In this document: positions 36,845-49,235 of the stretch, one piece after another
Layout: each line of letters opens with the position of its first letter
Position numbering within the stretch: the first letter of the stretch is position 1
Source of the DNA: Lotus japonicus
Lineage: Eukaryota; Streptophyta; Magnoliopsida; Fabales; Fabaceae
Direction of reading: 5' to 3'
Length of the DNA: 64,000 nucleotides
NCBI RefSeq assembly: GCF_012489685.1
Contig: NC_080043.1
Coordinates: 57,806,289 to 57,870,288 of the forward strand
Position numbers and translations under genes: made by a program
The notes under the pieces: model-generated
Told to the model about the DNA's origin: nothing
What the model saw: the letters and a program-made list of their open reading frames with translations, nothing else
Databases searched by the model: none

Positions 36845-37375
36845 TTGACCCTCGCGTCTTCTGTGTGTGTTTTGGCGGACAACGCCTTTTGTCAGATGAA
36901 TATTGCGGATTGGTACACCATGGTCCACCCTTCGGGGGGGATTAGGTATGAGATGATCGATCAGGACGACCCCGGGTCGTGGGTGGTTGACCCCGCGAGC
37001 CATCGAGCGACGTATTCGGGGCGCATCATGGAGGACCACGTGGACAGTGGAGGACTCTTGAGGTCAGGAGTGTTGAGGCGATGCTCTATCAGCTTCAACT
37101 TGCCACCGGGCGTTCACTGCGGACCAGGATTCGGAGGAGCACCGCCGCCACCGTCATCTTCAGAGGAGGAGGATCCCTCATAGGAGATTCCAGTGGGAGT
37201 GCCTTCGGCAGGGTCTAGTGCACCCTCTGTTGCGATCATCGATGATCAGGGTTCGGGCCCTAAGCCCGTGAGTCCAGCATCGGAGCGTACTGCGGTTACG
37301 AGGGGAGGACGGATAGGGTTGGTAGACTTGGTCGTTCTGGATTCTGATTCAGACGACGATCATGCTAGCACATAG
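36845..37375 (+). other. Two adjacent protein-like frames inside the LTR
   Basis: Frames of 112 codons (36,845-37,183) and 60 codons (37,193-37,375) are in different phases. Both are GC-richer than the surroundings and end in acidic Ser/Asp/Glu tails (SSSEEEDPS and DSDSDDDHAST). The first contains ADWYTMVHPSGGIRYEMI. I recognise no domain. They could be remnants of coding sequence captured in the LTR or a chance open stretch. The related copy at the left edge of the window ends before this point, so conservation cannot be tested here. Confidence 0.3.
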
Positions 37376-40300
37376 TTTTGAGTGTTGGTATGAGCTCCTC
37401 GAGTTAGGATTAGTGTAGGAGTAGAGTTTTAGCTCTGACAGTCTTGCTTCATTTGTTACGTAGGGGACAGGGTAGATCCGCCTATAGCTTTTTGTGTGGT
37501 TTCCTTACGGGAATCACAGAGAGTTGGTTGGACTTAGGAGGTCTTATTTTCAGGCCATTGGGTCAGCTGATTCTCAGTTTTGAGGGATGGTGTTGCGGGC
37601 ACTTCACCCTTTTCATTTGGTTTGTATATATTGCCTACGGGCGTTGCACTTTTCTTTCCGTCACTGGAGGTTACTCGTGACGAGGTTGCTACTACAGCGG
37701 GGGCTGTTTATATATTGTATATTAGTTCTGATTTTTGTTATTGTTGGGTTTTATTTAATTCCGTCTTGTCTTAGTTATTATTATAAAAAAAAATATTCAC
37801 GTTTTTTCGCATTAAGTTTATTTTGGTTACTAAAGTGACGCCACCGAAATCGGGGTGTTACAACATCTTCTGAGGAACATTCAGAGACAACACATGGTCG
37901 TTCAGCCATGGCTCTTCTCAAGGGTTCACAAACCTTGTGCAGCACTCTCTGCCTCTGCTCATAGGCCCTCTCAGATGCATCATGAACTCTTAGTCTTTTC
38001 TCCCTGCTTAGTTGCTTCTGAAGAGCATGAACTTTGCCTTCTGACCATCTTTCAAAGGCAGACCATAGACCATCAACCAGAGAGGCGTCAAACTGATTAT
38101 CAGTTACCTGATACAGCCAGTTCAGTCTTCTGGTGGCCTCTTCAGAGAACTCCTGAATGAGTTGAGTAAGACTCTGAGGATGGAAGGAGGTGGCCAGAGT
38201 CAGAATAGGCTAAGGAATTTTGGCAGCATTGGAGCTTGAAGCATTGGAGCTATCAGGTCTGAGTTGTTCTGAAGGTGTGGAATCAATCTCATGGTCCTTC
38301 TCTGTGCCTGAGTGATCTGATTCATCCATGTGCTCAGCTTCAGATATTGTATCTGGCCTTTGCCTTGAGGTAACAGTCTTCTCAGGTGAGGTGAAACTCA
38401 AATCCTGTGAGTTGACTGCTGAGTAGTTGGATAAAGACACATAGGAGGTCTCAGCAGCATCTGGAAGCTGATCTTCAAAATTGGAAGCTATTTGTTGAAG
38501 GGGCTTCACATTGAAAGGCGGTACAAGGATCTGAACATCATCATCCTCTTTTTCTGTCTCAGCAGGGATCTCACCAGTTTGGGTTATGAGGAAGGTGTGT
38601 GAAGTGGATGCAGGCTTGAGAGTGAATTGTTGAACCAAGGTTCTCAGGGTAGCCTCACTTTGAACAATACCTTGAATGAAGGAATTGAAAGGAGGTACAG
38701 GTTCAGTTGGGATGGATGTGGAGGAGGTGTAAATTGGAATGGAAGGGATGGCTGTGGTAGCTGTTTGGATGGTTGATGTAGGAGCTTGAGGTTCAGCTTG
38801 TGTTTCAGGTTGAGTGGGTGCTGTTTGGGTTGAGGTAGGCATGGAGGTAGATATAGTCAGGGGTTGTTCAGGTATAACTACTAAAGCAGAATCAGAGTTA
38901 ATGCTTTCAGTAATTACCTTACTTGGACTTCTGATGGATGTGGTTCTGGTGAGTTGTGCAGCCCTGGCAGGATCAGAAGTGCGTTTTGATCTTCTTTCCC
39001 TTTGTGCTTCTGAAGCAGGGTCAGATGCCTGCTGTGATTCTGCCTCTTTCTGCTGAAGTGGATCTTTCAGAGGCAGTCTCCTTCTCCTGACCAAGTGTAC
39101 TTCGTCAGAGTCTGTGGATTCTTCAGCTTCTGAGGATTCCCTTATACCCTGAAGCACATTCTGGATGATCTCATGGTCATCCTGCTCATCTTCTTCCTCA
39201 AGAATAACTTTTCTCCTCTTGGCTAGAGGAACATCATCATCTTCAGTCTCCTCACTGGAGGAGTCTTCCCATGAGTCTTCAGAGCTTGCAGATTCAGATA
39301 CTTGGCGTGACTGAACTGAGGTTCTCTTAGAAGATCTTTCAGGAGAGGGTTCCCTGATGATCACAGTCTTGGATGCAGCTTTCCTCTTTGCAGGTTCCTC
39401 TGTCAGAATCCCATTGCCCTTAGGATCTGAAGGCTTGCTGCTTGTTGCCCTCCTTGATTTCCTTGTTGCCAACTTAGGAGGACTTTCAGGAAGTGTATTG
39501 ACAAATTCTGCAAGAGTGATAGGATCTCCTTGTCTTCTGATCATCCTTACATATTCAAGAATGCAAGCTGGATTGTCCTTCTTGGACCAAAGAGGAAAAT
39601 CATCAATAGGATAGTTCCTCTGACGAACTTCATTAGAAGTGTCTTCTCTGGGAGCAACTTGGACTTTCTCAATGATCTGCATTTTCTTCAACTTTGTACC
39701 ATTGAGAGCATCGCCGATAGTCATGGCCAGATCTTCATGAAGTCCAATGTCTGATAGGGTCTTGACAAGCTTATTCTGGACGAAGATATCTGACAGCAGC
39801 CTTCCATACGGAATGTAAGAAATGAACCTCTTGTTCTCAGAACCAGTTGTGGTCCTTGATTTCTCAACACATTCCTTCAGATAGTTGAAGAGCAGGAATG
39901 GCAGACAGATAGGTTCACCTATAGAGATGTAGTACATGATTCTTCAGAGATCACAATTTTCTTGTCCAGCACATGAGAGACGACGTAGTAGTCGTTGCAG
40001 ACTGCATTCTTCCAGAACTCGACAACCAACTTGTGATAGATCGGACCACAGAGCCTGTTGAAGTAGCCAGACCAACCTTGCAAGTTGACTTGGTCCCTAA
40101 TGTCAAACCCATGTTGAGCCAGATTGTCAAAATCAACTCTTGCTTCACAGCACACATTCAGTTCTTCCACTTTCTTGGCACAAGTGACTACATTTGGTGC
40201 ATTCAGAATCTTCTGTGCTTCTTCAAATCTTTGATTCTCTTGATCTTCAGCGGTTTGTTTGGAAGAAGCAGAAACATTTACCTTGGGTTTCCTCGATTTG

Positions 40301-40730
40301 CCCATGATTTTCAGAGAATGAGGTTTAGGGTTTAGAGAGAAAGGGGAAATGTTGGAGGGAGGAGTATGAATGAATGCAATGCACACGAATAGTTTTAAAA
40401 CCATAAGTGTAAGTGAGTGGGAGATCGTGTGTGACAGTGCATATAGTGGGTTTAATGGTAACCGTTGACAGTTTTAAGAAATTAAAGGCAAGATCAACGG
40501 TTATAAAATAGATAGTCTGAAAATAGCGTAGTAGAGGAGAGTAGACATCATCATTATAGCAGATATACCACGCGACTCAAGGAACTATGTCACAAATGAA
40601 GTGACACGTGTATTGTTGCTAGCCACAAAAGTTTAACCGGTGGGTTAAGTGCTTCTGATCGAGTAACTTCTGAAGGAGGTAACATCTGATGACTTCAGAG
40701 GTACCATAGTCAGAAGTTCTGAAGAAAACC

Positions 40731-43700
40731 TTACTCTGGACAAAAATCCATGTTCAGGTTTTCAAGAATAAATAAAAACCTATCTTCTGCTAAGGGCTTA
40801 GTGAAAATATCTGCCCACTGATGGTCAGTATCAACATACTCTAATGATAGAGTGCCCTTCTGAACATGATCGCGAATATAATGATACTTTACCTCTATAT
40901 GCTTTGCTCTTGAGTGTAGAATGGGGTTCTTGCTGAGTGAGATAGCAGCTGTGTTGTCACAATAAATAGGAACCTTCTTCAGAGACAAACCATAATCTTC
41001 TAGATGATTCTTCATCCATATGGTTTGTGTACAGCATGTGGCAGCTGAGACATATTCTGCTTCAGCAGTTGATAGAGCAATTGTGTTCTGTCTTTTGCTT
41101 AACCATGTGACAAGATTAGATCCAAGGAAATGGCAGCTTCCAGAAGTGCTTTTTCTTTCCACTCTATCTCCAGCAAAGTCAGCATCACAAAAACCTGAAA
41201 GTGTATACTCTGATGTTTTTCTATACATCAAGCCAAGGTTAGTTGTTCCTTTCAAATATTTGAGGATCCTCTTAACAGCATTTAAGTGAGTCTCTCTAGG
41301 ATCTGATTGGAATCTAGCACAGAGATGCACACTAAACAATATATCAGGTCTAGAGGCAGTTAAGTACAGAAGAGAGCCTATCATTCCACGATAGAGCTTC
41401 TGACAAACCTTAGAGGAAACTTCCTCTTTCTCAAGAATGCATGTTGGATGCATTGGAGTCTTTGAGATGTTGCAGTCACTCATGTTGAACTTCTTCAGAA
41501 GTTCCAGGGTGTACTTCTTCTGATGGATATAGGTGACTCCTGGTCGTTGATCTATTTGAATTCCCAGGAAGTATTTAAGTTCTCCCATCATGCTCATTTC
41601 AAATTCAGCATGCATTAACTTAGAGAATTCCTTGCACAAGGAGGGATTAGCAGAACCAAAAATGATATCATCAACATAAATCTGAACTATAAGAATGTCA
41701 TTCTTATAGGTTCTGCAGAAAAGAGTATTATCACCTTTACCCCTTACAAACTCATTCTGAAGAAGAAAGGAGCTGAGCCTTTCGTACCACGCTCTGGGAG
41801 CTTGTTTCAATCCATAGAGTGACTTCTTGAGCTTGTAGACATGATCTGGAAATTTGTCATCCTCAAAGCCAGGAGGCTGCTTGACATACACTTCTTCTGA
41901 AATGTAGCCATTGAGGAAGGCACTCTTGACGTCCATCTATTGGAGAATGATGTTGTGATTTACTAAGAAGGAAATCAGTAGCCTTATAGCTTCAAGCCTT
42001 GCTACAGGAGCAAAAGTCTCAGTGTAATCAATTCCCTCTTGTTGACTGTAGCCTTGAGCCACCAGTCTTGCCTTGTTTCTTGTTACTTCTCCTTTTTCGT
42101 TCAGCTTGTTTCTAGATACCCACTTGGTTCCTATGACATGGAAACCTTTGGGTTTAGGCATTAAGGTCCACACATCATTCTTGGTGAACTGATCTAGCTC
42201 TTCTTGCATTGCCAGAGTCCAGCCTTTGTCTTCAAGAGCTTCATCAACTGATTTGGGCTCAATGAGAGAAACAAGTCCCTTCAGACTCAGAAGAGTCTCT
42301 TCTGAAGGTTTGAGCATTGACCTGGTTCTGACTGGAGCATCTTTGTTGCCAATAATCAGTTCTTCTGGGTGAGAGACAGCTATTCTTTTCTTCTTCTGAA
42401 GCTGATCAGAAGTTGTTGGAGCAGCTTCAGATGCTTCTGCCTCTGGAGCAACATCCTCTTGGCTTTTCGTTGGTTGATTTGCTTCTGAACAATCAATGCT
42501 TAAATCTGCAAATCTTTCAAACAGCTTTGACTTTTCTGAGCCAAGCTTATCATCAAATCTAATCTGGATAGATTCCTCAACAGTTTGATGAATAATATTA
42601 TAAATTCTAAAACCTTTAGATCTTTCAGAATAACCAAGAAAATAACATTTTAAAGCTTTAGAATCGAATTTACCCAATTGCTCCTTGGTGTTGAGCATGT
42701 AGCAACAGCTTCCAAAAGGATGGAAGTAAGAGATGTCAGGTTGTCTTCCTTTGCATAGCTCATAAGGAGTTTTCTCTAGAATTGGTCTAATGGAAATTCT
42801 GTTCTGGATGTAGCATGCAGTGTTGATTGCTTCTGCCCATAAGTGCTTGGCCATACTTGATTCTTGCATCATGGTGCGAGCCATCTCCTGAAGAGTTCTG
42901 TTCTTTCTTTCAACAACTCCATTTTGTTGAGGAGTACGAGGACAGGAGAAGTTATGAGAGATTCCTTGGGAGTTGAATAATTCTTCAAAATCTTTGTTCT
43001 CAAATTCTCCACCATGGTCACTTCTGACAGTAATCACAGAAGATTGAAACTTCTTCTGAACTAGGGTAATGAAGTTGGTAAACACAGTGTGTGTTTCATC
43101 TTTGTGCCTTAGGAACTTTACCCATGTCCACCTGCTGTAGTCATCTACAATGACTAACCCATACTTCTTTCCTCCAATGGATTCAGTCTTCACTGGTCCA
43201 AAAAGATCAATGTGAAGTAGCTCAAGGGGTCTTGTTGTAGATACCACATTCTTTGCTTTAAATGGCTTCTTGGTGAATTTTCCCTTCTGACAAGCTTCAC
43301 ATAGAGCCTCTGGTGAGTACTTCAGACGAGGCAATCCTCTGACGAGATTTAGCTTGCTAAGTTGAGAGATTTTTCTGAGACTGGCATGTCCTAGACGTCT
43401 GTGCCAGATCCATTGCTCATCATTAACTGACATGAGACACTTAACCTTCTGAGATAGTAGTTCAGAAGATCTGATTTTGTAAATATCATTTTTCCTCTTC
43501 CCAGAAAATAAAACAGATCCATCTGTTTGACTAACAGCTTTGCATCCTGTTTGATTGAAGATCACATCGTAACCTTTGTCAGCAATTTGGCTTATGGAGA
43601 GCAAGTTGTGAAATAATCCTTCCACCAGAAGTACATCATTGATAACTGGAATTTTTCCATCTCCTATGGAACCTTTTCCAATAATTTTTCCCTTCTGATT

Positions 43701-43841
43701 TCCTCCAAAGCCAACGTCTCCTCCTGACTTAAGCGGTATCAGTTCTTGGAATATAGACCTTGTGCCCGTCATGTGTCGCGAGCATCCACTGTCCAGGTAC
43801 CATGACAAGTGTCTTAACTGAGCTGCATAAGATGTCTGCAA
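40731..43841 (-). pseudogene. pol: SIRE pol: protease, integrase, reverse transcriptase, RNase H
   Basis: Pol carries the enzymes of retrotransposition. Protease is at the start ([13 protein letters not shown]), then the HHCC integrase finger (WHRRLGHAS...CEAC). The integrase core has D at HIDLFGP, D at RSDHGGEF and E in [13 protein letters not shown] has MDVKSAFLNGYI and the catalytic IYVDDIIFG. RNase H has CDADFAGD, LSTAEAEYVSA and YCDNTAAI. A single TAG at 41,939-41,937 precedes MDVKSAF, where the family has a codon such as CAG. The frame is otherwise open from 43,841 to 40,731. The start overlaps the gag frame by about 113 bp in a different phase, so gag and pol are joined by a frameshift. 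Confidence 0.93.
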
Positions 43842-45621
43842 CAGGAATAATTTTTATCTTAGGTACCCATATCTTGGGTCCTTTCTTGTTAGTTTTCCCA
43901 GAAGTTCTTGGAATTTTGGGTGCAACAGAAGGATAACTCAAAGGAACTTGATTATAAAATCTAGACATGTCAAGTTTGAACTTTCCTTTTGGTTTTACTA
44001 CCTTTGGTGTAACCTTTTCTGGGATGATAGTGCCAGCTGGAATGAAATGCTCATGCAAAGGTTTGCGTTTGGGCTCAGATGACTCATCTTTCATGGATTG
44101 AAAGTAGCCAAGGCCACTGTTCCCATTTCTGCTCATGCCATAGATCATTGAAGCCATAAGACTTCTGTCTATGCCCTTTGCAAGGAACTTTTGAAACGCT
44201 TTCTCATATTTTGTCTCATACTTAACATCAGATGATGTAAGTTGGTCTTCTAGCACATCATTTTTAGCACGAAGAACAACATTGTCATTAACAAGAGTAT
44301 AGTTTTCTTCCATGAGTTCAGAGACTGACTTCTCATGAACTTCTGAAGAATTGGTTTTAACAGCATATTTCTTTTTAAGCTCTTTATGCTTATTTAGCAG
44401 AATATCATGTTTCTTCATTATTTCAGATAAAGCAGTTCTTAGCTCAGATAGAGAAAAGTCAGAGAATACATCATCATCATTCTCAGAGTCTGAATCATCT
44501 TCTGAAGCTTCAGCACCTCTGCTAGTGGTAGCCATTAGAGCCTCCACAGCTTCATCTTCTTCTGACTCAGCTTCATCAGAATCAGTTGCATCAAAGGTTA
44601 TGAGAGCTTTCTTCTTGAAGACTTTTCTTGGTCTCTTGTCCTTCTTAAGCTTGGGACAGTCACTTTTGTAGTGCCCAGATTCCTTGCACTCGAAGCAAGT
44701 GACTTCCTTTCCAGATGACTTCTTCTGACCAGATGAAGATTCATATCTTCCTGAACTTTTCTTTGGTCCTTTGCCCTTGCTATGTCTGTTCTTCCAGAGT
44801 TTGCTTAACCTCTTTGTGAAAAGAGACAGCTCTTCATCATCAGACGCATCTGATAGCTCTTCAGATGAATTTTCCTCTTCTGCCTGATAGGCTTTTGCTT
44901 TGTCAGACTTTGACTTAGGAACAATAGACTTGTCTTTCTTTTGAGGCTTGTCTCCTTTGAGTTCAATCTCATGGCTTCTGAGATGACTCACGAGCTCTTC
45001 TAACTTCAACGAGTTCAAATTCCTGGAGAGTTTCAGGGCAGTGACAAAAGCTCTCCACTCCTTAGGCAAACTTCTGATAATCTTCTTGACATGATCACCA
45101 ATAGAGTAGCCCTTGTTTAGCACTCTGATTCCAGCAATCAGAGTTTGAAACCTTGAGTACATCTCCTCAATGGTTTCACCAGATTCCATCTTAAACTGCT
45201 CATATTGTTGTATGAGAGCAAGAGCCTTGGTTTCCTTGACCTCTTCATTTCCTTCATGCGTCATGACCAAGGAGTCAAAGATGGATTTAGCAGTTTCTTT
45301 GTCAGAGATCTTCTCATACTCAATATATGATATTGAGCTGAATAGCATAGACTTCGCCTTGTGATGATCCTTGAAACGCTTCTTCTGAGCGTCAGTCATT
45401 TCAGAACGAGGGATCTTCGCTCCTGAAGCATCTACTGGATCAGTATAGCCTTCAATGACCATATCCCAGAGATCTGGGTCAGTGCCAAGGAAATAACATT
45501 CTATTCTATCTTTCCAGTACTCAAACTTTTCACCATCAAAGATTGGTGCTCTGAGTTGATTGTTGTTGTTGTTGTTGTCAGCGGAAGTATTGGCTTGGGC
45601 CATTGTTTGTTTTTCACACAA
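43729..45621 (-). CDS. gag: SIRE Gag
   Basis: This 630-codon frame starts 42 bp inside the leader after the PBS. The likely natural Met is [10 protein letters not shown], a few codons after the first. It contains a UBN2-type capsid core (about residues 25-230) and an acidic Ser/Glu stretch. The CCHC knuckle [14 protein letters not shown] is at about 308-321. A long Lys/Glu/Ser-rich C-terminal region with coiled-coil character follows, as in SIRE Gag. The last ~35 codons (after PVADILC) read the protease region in the wrong phase, so true Gag probably continued into Pol before a one-base indel near 43,830. Confidence 0.9.
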   Translation of the reverse strand: MCEKQTMAQANTSADNNNNNNQLRAPIFDGEKFEYWKDRIECYFLGTDPDLWDMVIEGYTDPVDASGAKIPRSEMTDAQKKRFKDHHKAKSMLFSSISYIEYEKISDKETAKSIFDSLVMTHEGNEEVKETKALALIQQYEQFKMESGETIEEMYSRFQTLIAGIRVLNKGYSIGDHVKKIIRSLPKEWRAFVTALKLSRNLNSLKLEELVSHLRSHEIELKGDKPQKKDKSIVPKSKSDKAKAYQAEEENSSEELSDASDDEELSLFTKRLSKLWKNRHSKGKGPKKSSGRYESSSGQKKSSGKEVTCFECKESGHYKSDCPKLKKDKRPRKVFKKKALITFDATDSDEAESEEDEAVEALMATTSRGAEASEDDSDSENDDDVFSDFSLSELRTALSEIMKKHDILLNKHKELKKKYAVKTNSSEVHEKSVSELMEENYTLVNDNVVLRAKNDVLEDQLTSSDVKYETKYEKAFQKFLAKGIDRSLMASMIYGMSRNGNSGLGYFQSMKDESSEPKRKPLHEHFIPAGTIIPEKVTPKVVKPKGKFKLDMSRFYNQVPLSYPSVAPKIPRTSGKTNKKGPKIWVPKIKIIPVADILCSSVKTLVMVPGQWMLATHDGHKVYIPRTDTA

Positions 45622-45662
45622 GGTTCTGGATCACTGAATACTGTTAGGTGTTAAAATCAGAA

Positions 45663-45679
45663 CCGGAGCTCTGATGCCA
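45663..45679 (-). other. Primer-binding site of SIRE copy 2
   Basis: The minus strand reads TGGCATCAGAGCTCCGG two bases after the 5' LTR. It is close to the initiator tRNA-Met type (TGGTATCAGAGC) with one mismatch in the first 12. Confidence 0.85.
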
Positions 45680-45681
45680 AT

Positions 45682-46906
45682 TGAAGGTGCGAAAAACACT
45701 AGAAAAGGGGGGTTTGAATAGAGTTTTTGAAGCACGGGTAAATTTTTAAGCTTTTTCAAAACTCAAGGATAAAAACTAAGTGCTGAATGATAGGAAGTAA
45801 AGCACGCAAGTATTTTATCCTGGTTCACTTGAGATAAAAGCTCAAGCTAATCCAGTCCACCTGTGAAGGTGATTTCTTCCTTCTTCTGATGAAGGCAATC
45901 CACTAAAATCAATGAGCGTTACAACTACACTTTGCAACCTGCTAAGTGACTAACAATACACTGATTTTCACACTAGTATCCTCTTAAGAAGCTGATCTAC
46001 CGATCCTCTTAAGACTAGCTAAAAACTGAATCAGCCTTGATTCAGTCCTCTCAAGATCCGACCAACCTTGGTCTCTTAAGGAACTTTACAATAAGATGTA
46101 AAAGGTTTCGGGTTTACAATGAGTGCTTCTAAAAAGCGAATGGTAAACTCAGATGTTTAAGAACAGTGAAGAAATATTGCTAAGAGATTGGTTTGTAAGT
46201 GTTGAATGATTTCAGCAAAGTTTCTTAACTTCTTTCTTCTTTCTTTAGCCTTTATATACTCCAAGACTTGTGATGTAGCCGTTGCTAGGGTTTTATCCGT
46301 TGGAGTGGCAATTCTGTAATATCAGACTGCTAGGCTGTACAAGGTAGGTGGCGGACAGACTGAGACTTGTACGACGTTGTACTGTGATAGCGACCTGTCC
46401 TTTCACCAGTTGACTTGTGATCAAAGAGCTTCAGATGAACGTTGGTGAAGCTTCTGATCATCGTCAGATTGAAGCTTGGATTCTTCTGACCTTGCAACTT
46501 CTGCTTCTGAACAAGTTCATCAGAGCTAGAATAGCTTGGGTCTTCAGAACCAACTTCTTGCGAGTCTTCAGAACTTGAGTCTTCTGCTTCTGGACCGTTC
46601 CACTGGAACATCTGGTCTTCAGAACTTCTGACTTGAGTTCTTCAGAACTTCTTGAGAGCTTCCATCTTCAGAGCTTCTGAGGTATTTGCCACTGTTCAGA
46701 ACGAACATGGTAGGTTAAAGAGCTCTCTTTTTAGTAACCCTTGGTTCTTCTTCTTCTGAACGAATAGGCTTGGGTCAGATTCATAACCTGTTTGTCACAA
46801 CTTAAAAAGACAAACGTTAGGGTACCACAATTGTTCATCATCACAAACCTTAATTGTAATCATCAAAACATAGAGATGCAACCACTGATCAAACCTTGAT
46901 CTTACA
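45682..46906 (-). repeat. 5' LTR of SIRE copy 2 (1,225 bp)
   Basis: It is homologous to the 3' LTR at 30,924-32,164. A deletion of about 16 bp around 46,519 removes one TTCTGA-type repeat unit. Confidence 0.95.
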
Positions 46907-46911
46907 CATAT

Positions 46912-49235
46912 GTTGGCACCTTGAGGTCGCATGCTGAGGTGTTGGTGTTTAGATATGGAAGAAATATTGGGTGGGGACTGGGGAGTTTAAGTAGTGGGCA
47001 TCATTTATTTAAATAATATATAAGATATTAGGTAATTTTTTGGCTTGTTAATATCCATGTGTTAAGCGATATTTTTATTATATATAAGAACTCCTCAAAA
47101 TTTTCCAACGTTGTTTGGATTGAGGAGGTTCCCCCAGAATTGGACCTTTTAGTGATTTCGGATGTATTATCCTCTATGGCATTTTGATTTAATATATTAT
47201 CCATTTTCAAAAAAAAAAAAGATGTTGGGTAATTTTTTGGCTTGTTAATATCCATGTGTTAAGCGATATTTTTATCATCATATGAAGGAGAATGAGGTTA
47301 TATATATTTTGAATATATCTTAATCATACTTACACAATGGTATATAAAAAGATGAGATAAGTTAGAGATATGATAGGTAACATAATAATAAATTAAAAGA
47401 ATAGAAAATAGAGATAAATAAGTGAAAATAAGCTAGATAGAAAAGAAAGTTGACTGTGTAATATAATTTTCTTTAGTTCTGTTATTATCTTACTAAGATA
47501 ATGTGTTCATCAATTAGCACTTCCATTATGAATATTGTTTTGATAAGAAAATCACATCAGTTACACCTACATCTAATGAGAGATAGGAATATGAGGGAGA
47601 TAAATAAACATCCAATAGATAATGTGTTAAGAAAATAAAAGAGAGATTAAAAGAAAAAGTGAGTGAAATTGAGATGAAAGAGAAAGTATGAGATAAATAT
47701 ATCGTAATTTAGATGGCTTAGTTAATTTTGGACTTTAAGTAAGCTATTTCTTTCAAAGAGAGTCTAATTATTTAATTTATAATTGATTATATTTTTGTGT
47801 TATTATTAACATGTATATTGGCCCCTCCAAATTTTTAGACCTATAGTTAGGTTTACTTACAATACTTTTTAATATTCTATATAAATTATTATAATATAAA
47901 TAAAAAAATTTAAAAGTAAGTTTTGGTCCTCTTGAACAAGGTTTCTATTTCATTGTCACTTTCCTATCAATATATCTTTTGATTTCGAATTAAAAAATAA
48001 ATAAAAATTAAAATAGTTTTTAATTTTAAATATTAAAAAAATTATGCTAAGAAATTTTAATAAATAAAATTAGAGTTCTTTTTTTGTAAATAATTAATAA
48101 TTAATATTACTCAAATTTAATTATTGATATTTAATTATTAGCATAGAAATAATTTTAATAATTAAAAAATTTATTTAATAATATGTAAAATTATGAAGTT
48201 AATTTTTAAATTAAGTAAAAAAAAGGTTAAGTAATAAGTGTTTAATATCATGAAATAAGTTTTAATATAATTTTTGCCGGAAAGTCATTTGCTGTGACCA
48301 GTCAAGACCATGAAGAATGAATTATTTTTAATTTTTTGAATTGTAATAAGTTTTAACTTATATAGCGTAAAATATTATCTAGTGAATTTAAATTTATTTA
48401 AGTTATTTGGTTTCCGAATGTTTTCTCAAAGCTGATAGCCATGAGACTAATCTCTTGAGACTCTACGAGCATGTTAAGTTGATAGGTCTCACACAACAAC
48501 AATTTATACAGCTTTGGTCATTATTATTTTTCTCTATTATGCTCCCTCGAGTAATTTTTACTAATATATCATGGATAGAAAAATATATTTAAATATTTTT
48601 TCGATAATGCATATATATGTTATAGTTAATATTAAATACCTATTAGCGGCATTTTTTAATTTCAAAACTATTTTATCTAAATTATTTATTAAAAAACATT
48701 ATTTTATTATTAAAAAACTCATTTTTAAGTCTATGAAGTTGTTATTTAATATAAATAGTTAAATAATCTTTGAAAATACAATTTTTTTCTGGTTTTAATT
48801 ATTTTTAATGTATTTCAATACAAAGGTATAAGAGTTTTATGGTTTAGTGCATTTGATGTAATACTCAAGTCTCCTTTACATATACCCGTGCATTGCATGA
48901 GTTTATTTGTAATATTTTTTAGTATTATATGCAAATTACTCTATTGTAATTATATAAATAATAATATTAAAATAGTTTTCATTATAAATATAACTGAAAA
49001 AAGTAATTGGGTTAGTAGATTATTTTATGCATTAAATTGTTTGTATTATAGTTCTTTTTATGTAAATAAAGGATATTCCAGAAATTTAATATTTAATGAT
49101 TAATAGTTACCATTCAAGTAAATTTAAAAACTTGGGTTGGAACATGTTCAATTGATTTAGGTAATTGTTTGAGGATTACTGTTATAGTTTCGGTTGTGGA
49201 GGGGCGTGATTTTCCATATATATATGGTTGTAAAC
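46912..49235. other. AT-rich intergenic stretch
   Basis: Very AT-rich DNA with no coding exon recognised. It contains a LINE tail at 47,079-47,220. A motif acccgtgcattgca at about 48,883 resembles one at 24,288 (acccgtgtgttgca) and may be a common repeat terminus. Confidence 0.5.
47024..47275 (+). mobile_element. LINE 3' tail insertion flanked by 55-bp direct repeats
   Basis: A ~140-bp segment ends in a run of about 12 A (to 47,220), like L1 3' ends. It is bounded by two 55-bp direct repeats (47,024-47,078 and 47,221-47,275) with two mismatches. If the repeats are a target duplication, this is an extremely 5'-truncated LINE insertion with an unusually long duplication. Confidence 0.65.

Larger units (their letters stand above)
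33830..37862 (+). mobile_element. 4,033-bp solo LTR, Ty3/gypsy-type
   Basis: It starts TGTAAGGCCCGAG and ends CGGGGTGTTACA, with perfect duplications acatc (33,825-33,829 and 37,863-37,867). Removing it restores the env-like sequence seen in SIRE copy 3. No internal copy of the termini, PBS or pol motif is visible, so it is a very long solo LTR. Its first 2.9 kb match 6,634-3,708 (minus). A TATATATAG box at about 34,536-34,544 is conserved between the two. It carries 26-bp tandem repeats and two adjacent frames near the 3' end. Confidence 0.88.
33458..40404 (-). pseudogene. SIRE env-like gene, split by a solo LTR
   Basis: This is the third gene of the element, after pol. The N-terminal frame (40,404-39,919) has a likely start at MGKSRKPKVNVSASSKQ (Met at 40,305) and resembles the domain called putative plant transposon protein in SIRE/Ogre elements. 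A frameshift near 39,930 leads into a 575-codon frame (39,937-38,210) that is acidic and then Pro/Thr/Ser-rich. It ends in TAG where copy 3 has CAG. The solo LTR at 33,830-37,862 then interrupts it. The C-terminal coiled-coil-like piece resumes at 33,829 and ends at 33,458 (NLPSTSKP). I see no clear membrane anchor, so an envelope function is not supported by what is visible. Confidence 0.8.
30924..46906 (-). mobile_element. Complete SIRE-type (Sirevirus) copia element, copy 2, with nested LTR
   Basis: Read on the minus strand the order is 5' LTR, PBS, gag, pol, env-like ORF (split by a 4,033-bp solo LTR), small ORF, repeated polypurine tracts, 3' LTR. The target duplication catat is perfect (30,919-30,923 and 46,907-46,911). 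Without the nested LTR and its duplication it is about 11.9 kb, normal for Sireviruses. The LTRs differ by roughly 18 substitutions in 1.22 kb plus a ~16-bp deletion in the 5' LTR. Coding genes carry several single-base lesions. Confidence 0.97.
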
